This document shows, in pieces, positions 27,425 through 39,700 of a DNA stretch of 64,000 nt (positions are counted from its first letter, which is position 1; each line of letters opens with the position of its first letter). A program made the position numbers and the translations under genes. Below the pieces are notes generated by a model. That model saw nothing but the letters and a program-made list of their open reading frames with translations, ran no database searches and was not told where the DNA came from. Source of the stretch: Iris pallida (Eukaryota > Streptophyta > Magnoliopsida > Asparagales > Iridaceae); assembly GCA_029216955.1 (NCBI GenBank), contig JANAVB010031417.1:21897938-21961937 (forward strand), in the 5' to 3' direction.

Positions 27425-28383
27425 TGTTTTCCATAAAGAAATTCTCTTTATTTGTTGTGTTTCTGGGAAAATTACAACTGTAGGAATCTGATCTAGAAGA
27501 CGATCGCTTTATCCCTTGGACTATGCGAAGAAGAAAAGCTCTCAAAATTTTGACAGTAGATATCAATGTATCTGTACAATGAATGAGAAAAAAAGAACTC
27601 TATTTATAGAGTCAAAAATAATAACTGAAAAGATAACTACCTCACCACTGGTGCACTTGAAAAGTCACGCAGACTCTAAATACACGCAGGGTTAGTGAGT
27701 AGTTACTGGACGTGGCCCATAACTGTTGGACACATGGCATCAGTGCATGGGTCGTGTGCAAGTTACTGGGCACGCGAGAGAGAGATCGGTGGCATGGCTG
27801 CCACGTACTCCAGTTGAAATGAAATCTACGCTGACTTGCTGAAGGCAAAAATCCACGCAGATTCGTTGACGCAGACTCGTTAAAGGCGAAATCCACGCAA
27901 GCTTTGAAGAAGAATACTTCAGAATTCACGCAGGCTTTAAGAAGAATAACTCAAAAGTCACGCAATATTTTGAGGAAGGAGAAGGTTCAGAATCCACGCA
28001 AACCGCCAGCTGTCTTGATTTGGCACGCTTCGTCTGACACAAAATCTCTGACATTGATTATATTGTCAGCCGCATTAAATGAAGATAAGACCCAAAGTCA
28101 CGCCAACTTGGTAAAGAGTGAGTCTTGCTAAGGAAGATTTCGAAAATCACGCAAAAGACGGCTGTGATCTCTCGAGTTCTGTGCATACGTGGCATACGAG
28201 AAGACGTTTCTCGACTGTTGTGTTGTCAGTCATTATGATTCTGACGTATGGCTGAGCTGTCTCTGCGTGACTTCTAAAGGAGATGGCCAGGCAGAACTTA
28301 GCGTATCTTTTGTGCTGCTTCTCGGATCACTCTGCGTGACTTGTTCTGATCAACTCAGCGTGACTTCATTTTTGAGGCCTACA
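27425..28383 (-). repeat. 3' LTR of the Tat element
   Basis: On the minus strand it starts TGTAGGCCTC and ends GGAAAACA. It contains about sixteen CACGC or GCGTG cores, often AGTCACGC. On the plus strand these are CACGC in 27660-28155 and GCGTG in 28264-28361. A purine-rich 'gaaggggg' on the minus strand lies just upstream (28384-28400) as a polypurine tract candidate. Confidence 0.93.
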
Positions 28384-28620
28384 AAACCCCCTTCAAAGTT
28401 TTCGAAAAATGATAAAATATTTTCGAAATACTTTGAAATAGAGATGATGAAATGAAATCAGTCACGCTGAGATAACTCCAAAATTTTTCGGAAGTCGAAA
28501 AGACTTCGAAGTTCTTTGAAAACATCCAAATGAACTTATTAAATGTCATAATGACTCTTCGTTCTCCGAGACTGATTGCGTCCAATTTATGGTGGAATAT
28601 GAACTGTCGACGAGATCTGT

Positions 28621-28628
28621 TATATAAA
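28621..28628 (+). promoter_or_regulatory. TATA box of antisense gene A
   Basis: TATATAAA lies 42 bp before the start codon of the 95-codon plus-strand frame. Confidence 0.5.
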
Positions 28629-28669
28629 CAGGAAGAGATTCTCAGTTTTGACATTTATCTCTCGAAAAT

Positions 28670-28957
28670 ATGACCCCAAAGGAAGCAGCCGAAGAGGAAG
28701 CACGCAAGTTGGGCTTTTGTTCCCATGGTGACCCCACTTTTGGAGGCAAAGAACCTGAACCTGTCGTCATCGAGCTCAAGGACGACTCTACGCAGTTAGC
28801 CAAGAATCTCTTGAGCTACTTTGGAATGGATGGCTCGTCCTCTTCTGATGGGCGGAGCCTTATGGAGAAGCGTGAAATGCTCGAGACTCTGTTGCATCGC
28901 CTGGGAGTTAAGAGCGTAGAGGAGTTAGGCATCAAACTTAGCCGCTCTGGAAAATAG
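28670..28957 (+). CDS. Antisense ORF A of the Tat element, unknown function
   Basis: A 95-residue frame on the strand opposite gag-pol, in the region between pol and the 3' LTR. It begins MTPKEAAEEEARKLGF, is acidic and serine-rich in the middle (GMDGSSSSDGRS) and ends in a likely helix (MEKREMLETLLHRLGVKSVEEL). It has no signal peptide or membrane segment. A TATA-like box stands at the expected distance upstream. Antisense frames in this position are known from several Tat elements such as Grande and Retand, with no known function. Its EEEA(R/M)(K/R)L motif recurs in antisense ORF C, suggesting possible relatedness. Confidence 0.6.
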   Translation: MTPKEAAEEEARKLGFCSHGDPTFGGKEPEPVVIELKDDSTQLAKNLLSYFGMDGSSSSDGRSLMEKREMLETLLHRLGVKSVEELGIKLSRSGK

Positions 28958-29296
28958 AGCATAACTTTCTACGCTTTTGTTGCACTTTTTGTCTTTTTGT
29001 AAGGCCATCAGTGCCTGTTTAAAGAATGAAGTACAACTTTTGTGTTTGATCTGCGTGCCTTTTAATGAAGAATATTAATTAGCACACTTTGACTGTTTCC
29101 AATGTTGCACTGTCTCCCGAAGCACACGTGACACTCATTCCACAATTTACGAGCGCTATTTATGCGGATCTTTTCCAAGAATAGACCTGCACTTGACCCT
29201 TTAAATAGATAGATGAACTCCACGCAAACTCATCTTCCCATTCTTCTTCCTCTCTTCTGAGAAATGAATTTTCTGTGAGAAGAAAATAGGAAAGCC

Positions 29297-29607
29297 ATGT
29301 TGTCTGATGTCAAATCTCTGTGCACGCTACCAGACATGGGTCTGTCAATCCTTAGCAGCAAACTCAGCGGTAAGTTCAATATACACGCATCGAATTTTTT
29401 GTTTGCTAAAAACAAATTCATCTTCCTGAAATGAACAGAATGCATCTGTCTTTGCTTGGCCAATTTCTGTTGGCTGATTTTTCCTTACTGTTTCTTGCAG
29501 AATTTTGGCTGAAAACCTTCTTCAGAACTGGCATTGGTGATGTGGATGCTGTGGAGAATGTTCTTCTGACACCCACATCAGAGAGCTCATACGCCTTTGA
29601 TGCGTAA
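29297..29607 (+). CDS. Antisense gene B of the Tat element, spliced, unknown function
   Basis: Exon 1 (29297-29369) opens with MLSDVKSLCTLPDMGL and ends at a consensus donor, g|gtaagt. Exon 2 (29501-29607) follows a pyrimidine-rich acceptor, tttcttgcag, and closes at TAA. The joined length is exactly 60 codons including stop. A TATA-like tttaaata lies at about 29200. Two short upstream frames (ATG 29213, ATG 29264) precede the chosen start, so translation from 29297 is not assured. An open stretch at 29753-29956 lacks an ATG and could be a further exon. No family is recognised. The intron is inference from splice consensus and frame. Confidence 0.45.
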
Positions 29608-30566
29608 ATTAGACAACTCAGAACTCTTCGTGAGATAGAAGGGTCTTCCTTAGATGGTAGGAAGAGCCTTTATACACGAGAGTTGGATGGTGGAGTTAAC
29701 TCTACTATCGAGAAATCGGGTAGTAGAGTTCCTTTTACGGGAGAACTAAGAATTGTATCCCAAGGTTGGATACATTCCTGTCTCCTCTGAAAGGTCGCTC
29801 CTAATCCACCAGTTGTATTGGCAGCACCACGACTTCGGGCTGCCATACTCTGTGGTTCTCCTCTCGTCTGAGAAAGAAGACCAGAGTTTGATTCCTGCTG
29901 ATTTGGTCGTGACTGAGACCCAGACAGTCAGGAATTGCCACCAACAACGAACCTGACGGAGAAGGTCCGACGGAGAAGATCCAAAGAAGAAGATAGATCT
30001 CTATTAGGTTATCGTTGTGGTGTAGAATAAAAATCCAAGATTTGTAATATATTTCTATTATGATTTGTAAGAAAGTCTAAGAAAATGTAATAGACTTTTT
30101 GTGGTGAAATGGGAATAGAAATGACAATTCTTCTATGCTCAATGATTTGTATTTGTGGATGAATTGTGGACATGATAGATAATAAAATCATCTTTTCTGT
30201 TTTAGAGTATATGATATTATCAGAGGTATTATGGACATGATAATATATAGGAACTCGAAAGAAAATAGATTGATTTCTATGCAGAGGTCAAAACATGACA
30301 AATGAGTAAGTAGATTCGGAATTGATTCAGAGGTTATGAAAACATGATAAATAACGAATCCCCACTTAATAAATTGATAGAAGATTATGAATGGATGAAC
30401 CGTTAGGAAATGATGAACAGATAAACTGTCGAGTGAATGTAATAAATGAACGGATGAACCGTTAAGTATTAATGAACATGTGAAACGTCGGATGAATGTG
30501 AGAAATGAATGGATGAACTGAATATCGAGAAAGAATACGTCCCTTCGATCCTTGTAACCATATGCC

Positions 30567-30575
30567 TATAAATAG
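30567..30575 (+). promoter_or_regulatory. TATA box of antisense ORF C
   Basis: TATAAATAG, a consensus plant TATA box, lies 47 bp before the ATG at 30614. Confidence 0.65.
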
Positions 30576-30613
30576 AGCATATATTTGAATAGAAGGATCG
30601 CATTTTATCCACA

Positions 30614-30910
30614 ATGTCTTCTGAAGAGAATATAAAGAAGGCTGAAGTCGCCCCCGAAGCTACTGAAGGTGTTAAAGAACATCCACCTCCGCAGAAGAAG
30701 GAAATGGGCGAAAGCTCGTCTACTCCCAAGCCGCCGAAAGATATCCTGGACTTCCTGGTCGAACCAGGAGAAACCGAAGAAGAAGAAGCAATGAGGCTGG
30801 CTGCCTGTCAATTCTTGGTGCGGTCAGGAAAAGATGTACTCAATTCTTTTGCTGATTATGTATGTGGTCCTCGTCCCAAATATGAAAGGGATTACAGTGA
30901 TCTTCCATGA
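30614..30910 (+). CDS. Antisense ORF C of the Tat element, unknown function
   Basis: 98 codons from an ATG just downstream of a consensus TATA box. The start (MSSEENIKKAEVAPE) is charged and proline-rich. The middle carries EPGETEEEEAMRLAA, and the C-terminus ends YERDYSDLP. The acidic, low-complexity first half suggests disorder; no membrane or secretion signal is present. It lies 339 bp beyond the pol stop on the opposite strand. A tract of degenerate repeats of 'gatgaaccgtta' (30390-30530) lies just upstream. It shares the EEEA-x-(K/R)L-type motif with ORF A. Function is unknown. Confidence 0.6.
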   Translation: MSSEENIKKAEVAPEATEGVKEHPPPQKKEMGESSSTPKPPKDILDFLVEPGETEEEEAMRLAACQFLVRSGKDVLNSFADYVCGPRPKYERDYSDLP

Positions 30911-31248
30911 TGATGTACTCTTTTTCTTGAGGAATTTGTCTCAAATAAACTCCGTTTAAGGAAACTTTGTTTACGATATATCCTTCCCACTTTATATTTT
31001 TTTTGCCTTTATTCATTGATCTTTTGACTCAGAAATCAGAAAGACTAAATATCATTTTCATAAATATGATATTGAGATAGAAAATTCAGAGGTAATATGG
31101 ACATGATTTTCTGGATATCAAATTTGTTGAGAAAACGATACAAAGTAGAATACCTATCTCCACTGGGGATAATAGATATCAGAATGATTCTTCGGAAAGA
31201 ACAGTGAAACAGCTGGAGAATAATGGGAGGACAATCTTGATAGAAATA

Positions 31249-34200
31249 TTAGACGTAGTACTTCTTCAAGAATTTGCCGTTGATGGGCATCATAGTGGCT
31301 TTACCATCTAGAGTAGTGAGTTGATAAGCCCCATTAGAAAAGATCTTATTGACAATGAATGGACCTTCCCATTTTGCATCAAACTTGCCCTTACTCATGT
31401 GTGTCATAGTCATCGGGCGTCTGACAGTAAGCACAAGTTCTCCTTTCTGAAATGTTCGAATTCTGACTTTCTTGTTAAAAGCCCTTGAAATTCTAGCTTG
31501 ATAGAATTCAATATTCTGTTGAGCAGATAACCGCTTTTCATCCAGAGCCTCCAATTCTTGAAGTCGAAGACGATCATTATTTTCAGCAGTGAGTTCATTA
31601 GCGATTGCTATCCTTAAAGAAGGAATTTGAATCTCTAATGGGAGAACAGCCTCAGATCCGTACACCAGAGAGAAAGGTGTACACTTAGTAGCATTACGGA
31701 CTGTAGTGCGATAAGCCCACAAGCATTCCCCGAGCTTGTCACTCCAATTACGTTTGTTAGTGGAGACAAACTTCTTTAGGAGTTTGATGATAGTCTTGTT
31801 GAAAGCTTCTGCTAATCCGTTAGCTGCTGGATTATATGCGGTAGAAGCAACATTATTGATCCGGTGATCGTCACAGAATCGAGTAAATTTCTGGCTGACG
31901 AACTGTGGTCCGTTATCATGAACAATGCGTCGAGGAACACCAAATCTGTAGATGACGTGGTGCTTAATAAAGCTGATGACATTAGACGTCTTAACTTCAG
32001 ATAAAGGAATGGCTTCGGTCCATTTGGAGAAGTAATCTGTTATTGCGAGAATGAACCGATGACCTTTAGATGACGGTGGATTGATCGGGCCAACAATGTC
32101 CATGCCCCAAGCTTCGAAGGGCCATGATGCTGCCGTCGGATGTAGAAATTCCGAAGGTTGATGTATAAAATCCGCATGGATTTGGCAAGCTTTGCATTTC
32201 CTTGCATATTCAATGGCATCTGATACCATAGTTGGCCAATAATAACCCATCCGTCGAATATGGTCTTGAAGTTTTGGCCCAGGTTGATGCGCTCCACAAA
32301 TTCCATCATGTGCTTCACGAATAACTTGTTGGGCTTCATCACCGGCAATGCACCGAAGGAGTAAACCATCATAAGCTCGACGATATAAGGTCTTTGTTGT
32401 ATGATTGTAATAGAATCTGAGTGATCGTCGTCTGATAGATGCTGCCTCACTCGGATCATCCGGAAGAATATCATATAATACGAGATCTAAGAAAGAAAGT
32501 CTCCAATCTTTATCCGTATTCTGATCCTCAGTCGAGTTACTGAAGATGAATTCCATGCTGGAATCGGATGAAGATGATATCGATTTACGACTGAATCCAA
32601 ATCCTCTTGTTGTGTTGACGTCATGAGATGTTGATTCTTCAATGTCAACTGGAAGTCCTAGAGTCAGGTTATTTTCAAGATGAAATAATTCTCGATTACG
32701 AACAACAATCATTTGTTGCCGTCTGATTGGGATAGCCAGCACCGCTGCAAGATTAGCAAGGGCATCAGCTTCTGTGTTACATGCTCGCCTAACATGTTCA
32801 ATGAAGAATTCCTTAAATGATGAGACCATAGATATGGCCGCTCTATGATAAGGAACCAGATCTTGATGGCGAACTTCATAAGTACCTCTGATCTGATTGA
32901 CAATAAGTTTAGAGTCTCCATACGCCTCCAAATGTTGAATATTCAGATGTTTAGCGAGTTGAAGACCAATAAGTAATGCGTTGTACTCAGCTACATTGTT
33001 TGAACACGGCTGATCGAGAGAATAAGCTCTTTGGATGGCAAGACCTTCTGGCGATACAAGAACAATTCCAACTCCAGCGACAATATCGCCATTAGGACTA
33101 ATTCTTGATGCTCCATCAAAGAATATACGCCAAGTAGGATCTTCTTCAGCAATTTGATTTGAATCTAGGACTTCATCTGGGATTTCATCATAGAGTTTTG
33201 AATTTTCTGGAATTGAGTGAGCAGCCAGAAAATCAGCTAAAGCTTGTCCTTTGACTGATTTCTGAGGAATATAGTGCATGTCATACTGAGCAAGTAGGAT
33301 TCCCCAGTTAGCCAATCGAGAATTCAAAACACTGGGTTTCTTCATCATAATCCGTATAGGATTGATCTTGGAGATGACATGAATAGTCTGGCCAATGATA
33401 TAATGACGTGTCTTTTGGACAGCAAACATTAAGGCTAGACATTCTTTTTCAACCGGTGAATATCGAGGTTCAGCTCCGGTCATAGTGCGGCTGAGATAAT
33501 AAATGGCTTGTTCATGGCCATTTTGATTCTTTTGAGCGAGTAATGCACCCAATGAATGACTTATTGCTCGAGTATAGAGGAGGAACGGTATTCCTGAGAC
33601 GGGAGGTACCAATACTGGAGGGCTCATTAGATATTGTTTTATATCATCGAATGCTTTCTGACATTCATCATTCCAGACAAAAGAGACACCTTTCTTCATA
33701 AGTTTGTTGAATGGTCTGCAGCGTCCTGATAAATTAGAGATAAATCTCCTGATATAAGCGATTCTTCCTTGAAATCCTCGTAGCTCTTTTAAGGTGCGTG
33801 GAGGACGCATCTCTTGGATGGCTTTGATCTTCTCGGGATCCACGTGTATACCTTTAGAGGTAATGACGAAGCCGAGAAATTTATCACTAGAGACGCCTAA
33901 GAAGGACTTAGTAGGGTTCATCTTTAATTGATGCTTACGCATTAGATCAAATATAGTCTTCAAATCTTGGATATGATCCTCCTTTTGTCGACTTTTGACT
34001 GCAATATCATCAACATAGCATTCGACTGTTTTCCGCAAATGTTCACGGAATATAGTGCTCATAGCTCGTTGATAAGTCGCTCCTGCATTCTTGAGACCGA
34101 ATGGCATAACCGTATAACAGTATGTACCAATCGACGTTCTGAAAGAAGTGTGCTTCTCGTCTTCTGGGAACATTTTGATCTGATTGTACCCAGAATACCC

Positions 34201-35148
34201 GTCCATGAATGACATTCGTTCAAATCCACAAGTATTATCAACCATGACATCAGTGATTGGTAGAGGGAATTCGTCTTTAGGACACGCCGCATTGAGATCG
34301 CGGAAGTCTATGCATACTCTGATCTTGCCAGTCTTTTTAAGAACAGGAACAATATTAGCCACCCAATCGGGATGTTGTTCCTCTCTAATAAACCCAGAGT
34401 TAATGAGTTTATTGACTTCAGCTTCAATTGCATCCATGATGTCTGGACGAAATCGTCGCTGTTGTTGTTTGACCGGTTTAGCATTCGGCAAGATATTGAG
34501 CTTGTGAGTTGCAATTTGAGGATCAAGCCCTGGCATATCTTTATAACTCCAAGCAAAGACATCGATGTAATCACGAATGAGTTTGATCATGTCTTTCTTA
34601 TCAGTTTCTGAAAGACTTTCACTGATGAATATTGGTTTGGGAGATCCCTCTTCACCAACATCTATTTGAACAAGTTTATCTTCAGTCGGAGGTTCTTTTT
34701 GCTCGAAACGGAACTCCCATTAATTATCTAATCTTTGGGCCCACTGTTCTGATTCAGGTGAGATTTCAAACTCTTCTTCGTCTTCATCACTTTCTTCAGA
34801 ATGGTCAATGGAAACCATGTTGGAAGACAGAAGGTTGCAATAGAAGTCACCGATACTCGTATCGGAATCCCAAGAAGTGGTACTAGAAGAATCAGATCTC
34901 TTATCTTCGTCAGACTCGGAATCTTCATGGATAATATTGATGAAAGGAGTAGGAGCAGTATAACCCAATCCGCATTTCGTCCTTCCATATTTCAAAGGAG
35001 GAATCCGGACATGTATTTTTCTTCCTTTTCCATCATTGAGGCCAGTCCTGAAGTCATAGCCCATATTTTTGATGATGTCTCTAGATTGCTGACTATAACG
35101 ACGTAGTTGTAATCTTCCAGTATCATCATTTTTTTTCATCATCTTCAA
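31249..35148 (-). CDS. pol: Tat pol: RT, RNase H, second RNase H, integrase (one in-frame stop)
   Basis: The frame opens near 35148 with a G-patch-like segment (GYDFRTGL...GLGY), meets a TAA at 34720-34722, then runs open for 1,113 codons from the ATG at 34590. Domains counted from that ATG: RT about 40-240 with YVDD near 192; a degenerate first RNase H about 330-430; a second RNase H about 488-620 with FFDGAS, AEYNAL, GDSKL and EADALA; integrase about 750-990 with an HHCC zinc site ending CKACQ, and DDE residues in GMDIVGP, HDNGPQF and LAEAFNK. All key residues of RT, second RNase H and integrase are present. The single TAA before RT breaks it unless bypassed or spliced. Confidence 0.93.
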
Positions 35149-36662
35149 GATCAGAAGGATTTTGAGGCCCTTTGTAGAAGAATATTGGAATGTCTCCTAG
35201 CTTTCTGCTGGGAACTAGAAAGTATGAAGATTGTACAAGTTCTAGAGATACATCTGTATGAACAGTCTGTACAACTCCTATGGTTATTGTGTTCAAGTCA
35301 TCTAACAGATGTAAATAACTATGAACATAATTACACACATCAACGTACTGCAAAGGTGGAGACTTTTCATTAAATGTAAAAGCAGCAATATTTACATTGG
35401 GAGAAGGCTGAGCCTTAGAGATTTTAGCCAAGTCAATGACTAAAGGGGGAGAAGAAGAAGAAGCTTTGTTTCGATTAAGATCGATAACAAATGGCTCAGA
35501 AGAGGTGAGCTCCCTTGAAGTTTGAGTAGGAAGAGTAGTCTGCCCTCCAACTGGAATTAGCAGAGTATCTTGTGAAGGTACATGAACTGTAGTACACCCA
35601 CTGACAGGAATGATCAGTGTATTTTGAGTAGATGACTGAGGTAACGGAGAGATCTGTCCACTCACTGGAATGATGAAAGAATCTTCTCCAGAGGGTTTAG
35701 GAGATTGTTGCTGAGTAGTTCGACTTTTAACAGAGATTATTAAAGTCTCAATTTGTGCATCTTCTTTCTCCATAGCTTGTATGATCCTTGTATACTCTTC
35801 TTTGTACATTCGGGAATCGTTGAAATAAGCTTCAATCCCATGGAAGGGATTTATATCAGCAACTTCTTTTTGTACTCTTCCATTGTTATCAATGTATTTA
35901 AAACATTGATGAAGAGTAGAGGGCACCACATTATTTTCATGAAGAAAGGGCCTCCCCAGAAGAAGATTATAGGATCCCGCGATCTCGATCACATAGAAAG
36001 TGACTTTAGATCTGAAATCGCCTATCTGAAGCTTCAGATGAATCTTTCCCAAAGGCTCACTTCGACTTTGATTGAATCCCAAGATAGTAGTAACCGTCTT
36101 GGAGAGCTTGTGAAGAGGGATTTTTAGTTCATCCAACAAACTCTTTGGCATTATGCTTATAGCAGACCCTGGGTCAATGAGGATACGATCTATCTTCATC
36201 GTATCAATATAACCAGTGTAGTAGAGAGGTCGGTCATGTCGATTATCCTCCAGTAACATGTCATCTTGTGTAAAGGTGATATTTGGGATAATTTCCAGTA
36301 CACTGTTGTAATGTAAGCAAGTGGCAGGTTCCGTATCTGGCTTCTTCAATTGTGCAAGACAAGAGTCAGCTTGTAGAAGTGCTTCACTTAACGTCTCCCG
36401 AGTCTCTTTGGAAAGACGTAGAAGTTCAAAAAGGGACATTCTAGCTGGAGTATTAGCAAGCTGAGCCAAAATGTCGAAGTTGTAAGGCTTCTGAAGTCCA
36501 AGAGGAGAAGACTTCTTGATTGGCTTATCAAACCGAGCCTGTTGTTTGCCTTTCTCCAGAGCCGTAGGCTTGGAAGGAACAGGTTCAGTAGATGATTCTT
36601 CTTCAGGAGGAACGTTAGGAACATCTTTAGCATCTGAAGGGATATCAGTAGGATCTTCAGGA
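35126..36662 (-). CDS. Tat aspartic protease ORF
   Basis: The minus-strand frame is open after a TAA at about 36663 down to the stop at 35126; no ATG begins it, so it is probably made by fusion with gag. The protease site is LIDPGSAISIMP, with LLGRPFLH about 70 residues later. DPGS in place of DTGS is seen in Tat relatives. The C-terminal third repeats a TLIIPVSG/TLLIPVGG phrase four times, a linker of unknown role. It overlaps the RT frame by 23 bp at an eight-A run (minus strand, 35129-35136), a slippery-type site. It cleaves the polyprotein inside the particle. Confidence 0.85.
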
Positions 36663-36742
36663 TTTTAGAATAATCCTTTAGGTAAGGTTTCCCCGTTCGA
36701 GTAGCACTAACAAGTGCTTCTTCTTTGTCTTTTGGCTCTGTG

Positions 36743-39700
36743 TCAGAGGTAGACCCAAGAGAAGTCATATGACATGACTTGATCTTTCCAGCCTTCTTGG
36801 ATTTTTGAGAAGAAATCTTTTGATTCAAAATCTGCCACTAGATCAGGATGGATCCACATGATTTCCCCTGTTTCCAAAGTGATTGGCACTAATCCTTCAG
36901 ACTGTGGAGGAGGAAGATTCACTATGTCAAGAGTTGCCTTGGAAATAGGAACAATCCCACTTTCAAGGAGTTGAGGAGGGAAATTTCCAAATTGCATAGA
37001 GACGACGTTGGAGGTGACGGTCTTCTCTTTTGGAGTAAGAGAGATAGCTCCAGATTTAATCATTTCTTGGATCTTTCCTTTCAATACATAACATGTACGA
37101 ATTGTGTGACCCAGCATTCTGTGATATGGACAGTATTTAGGATGATCTGTCTTACCAGCTTCATCAGGTTTCTTGATCTCTGGTAATTGTATTTTATTAC
37201 CTTTCAGCAGACATTCAAAGATACCAAGGACATCGTCGTCATCAAAAGAATATTCTTCTCTGGGGCGAGGTGTTCTTGATTGTTGAGTTGTAGAGGCAGG
37301 AGTTTGAACATTTGATGCATCTTTGCTCTGAAGATTAACTTCAAGAGTTTCTTTTCCTTTGCGAGCATTATTTTTATTGTTAGCACCTTGTCCTGTTTCT
37401 TTAGGAGTCATCTGCACTCCTAAACCTTTGAAGGTTTCAGCACTGATTTCTGCGGCTTTGGCACTGACTATGAAGGAAGGCCAATCTTGAAATTGAGTGG
37501 ACCCTGTCCACATACTGATGATTGGCAACAAGTTTGATTTGCACGTGTCAATGGTGACAGCATCAGGAGTTCCAAGAGGCATCTTCAGAGCTTCTCTTCG
37601 AAACCGTTCAATGTATTCCTCTGTAGATTTATTATTTTTCTGCTTGATTCTAATAAGAGCAGACATAGTCATGTCATTAAGCCCTTCATAGAACCTTTCA
37701 AGAAACATCTGTTTGAAACCAGCAAATGAAGTAATACTCCCATTTGGGAGACTTCTATACCATTCATAAGCCGTTCCCTTGAGACATCCAATAAATACCC
37801 GAGTAAGGAGGGCATCACTTGGTTGTAGTTGATCAGTCATCACTTCAAAGTGATTGATAAACTGACTTGGAGAAGTGGTTCCATCATAGAATGAGATAGT
37901 AGGAGGCTTGTATTTAGGAGGATATGATACTTGCTTCCATTCTATCGGATAAGGCTGCTTGATGCCTAACCTTTGTAAACCATCCTTCTGTTTGAATGCC
38001 TCGAATTGAGTTTTGAGATTCTTCAATTCTTCAGAGACAACTCCCGAAGATTGTGGAGTTGTGGCTTGTAGAGAATAGTTGGGAGGAGGAACAGCATTGT
38101 AAGTACTACCCCCAACTCCAGAGAGACTAGGATTTGGTTGAGCTGGTCCAGGAGTATTGGATTGTACTGCTGGAGGAACTTGTACTGGACTTATATCAGT
38201 ATCAACTGGTATGGCATCTGATACAGTCTGTCGATTTTGCAACTGAGCTGTCATGAGTTCATACATCGACTTCATTGTGTCAGTCATAGACTTCATTTGC
38301 TGTTCCAAAGAAGCAATTCTTTGATCTTGAGGAGTCAAGGAAGAAGAAGGTTCATCAGTATTCCCATCAACCATGTAAGTCGTGACTGTATGAGGGATTA
38401 TTGATGAACTAGTAGATGTTGTATACTTTGAATCATTGCTTCGTGTATCAAAGTCAACTATAGGAGAATTACCCCCAGTAGGAAGAGGTGGGAAGTTAGA
38501 TTCTCCAAGAAATTCAGAATCAATTTCAGGGATCAAATTTCTTTGACTAGAAGCCAGGACTCTTGCTCTGGTGTTTCTATATACTCCATCTGGACTATCA
38601 ACTCTACCCTCGGTGTCCCGAGAAGTCATGTTGACAGAGGCAAACAAAGGCTCATCTTCATCAGGCATAGGTTCATACTGAATCCTATTGAAGACAGACT
38701 GTCGTTTATTTTGACATCTGCATTGCATTGTGACTCTTGGCTGGAAGTCACATTCATGATCACCATGGTCTTGAACTGTTGATTGACATCTGCACTGAAT
38801 TATGACTCTTGGATAGAAGTCACATTCAGCATGTTTCTTTGATATAGAATTACTCCTTCTCTTCTGTTGAAGATATTCCCGTAAATCTGTTTGTGAAGAT
38901 TGAGGAGTATACTTCCTGTTCTTGGGTCTTGATGGCTCTTGATTATACAAAGAGTGATTAATGTGAGCCACATAATTTCTTACATACTCTGCATCTGGAT
39001 CTTTTATCTTCATATCTAATTGGTATGGTTTCTTAACACCAGAAGTGCTGAGTTTTGTTCTTAAATCAGTGGAAGGTAACACATTAATTTTGGAAACATG
39101 GAGTTTTCCTTCCATTGATCTGGATATTTGCAGAGAAGGAAGAGTTAAACCACTCCCTTGATTAGGAGTTGGTAACAGACCCTCTTTAATGGACAGATTC
39201 TGTGCCCAATTTGAAGAAATCAAAGAAGAAGACATTAAGGAATGTTTCTTCTTAGACTCATTCAGATTTTGAGACATAGAATGTCCAGAAGGAAGAGTAG
39301 TCAAAAGACCATCTCCTTTCCTTTGACTAACAAAAGTATCAGTCAAAGCTGTTCCTGAAGTAAAAACTACAGGAGCAGAAGAAACAACTAAAGAGTTATT
39401 CCTTTTCGAAGGGACTTTGTGTGGAAGACCACCCCCAGTTCTAGTAGAACTCGGTGAAGAAGAAGAGATAACTAAGGAGCTATTCTTCTCTGATGAAATA
39501 CACGCTGAAACAGATTTGGCTAAAGAACCAGAGCTGTTAGCGTGACTTTTGATTTTAGAATTACACGCTGGAACAGATTTGGCTAAGGAGCCAGTACTGT
39601 CAGCGTGACTTTTGAATGTGGGATTGCACACTGGAATAGATTTGGCTAAGGAGCCAGTACTATCAGCGTGACTTTTAGAGTTGAATTTGCACACTGGAAC

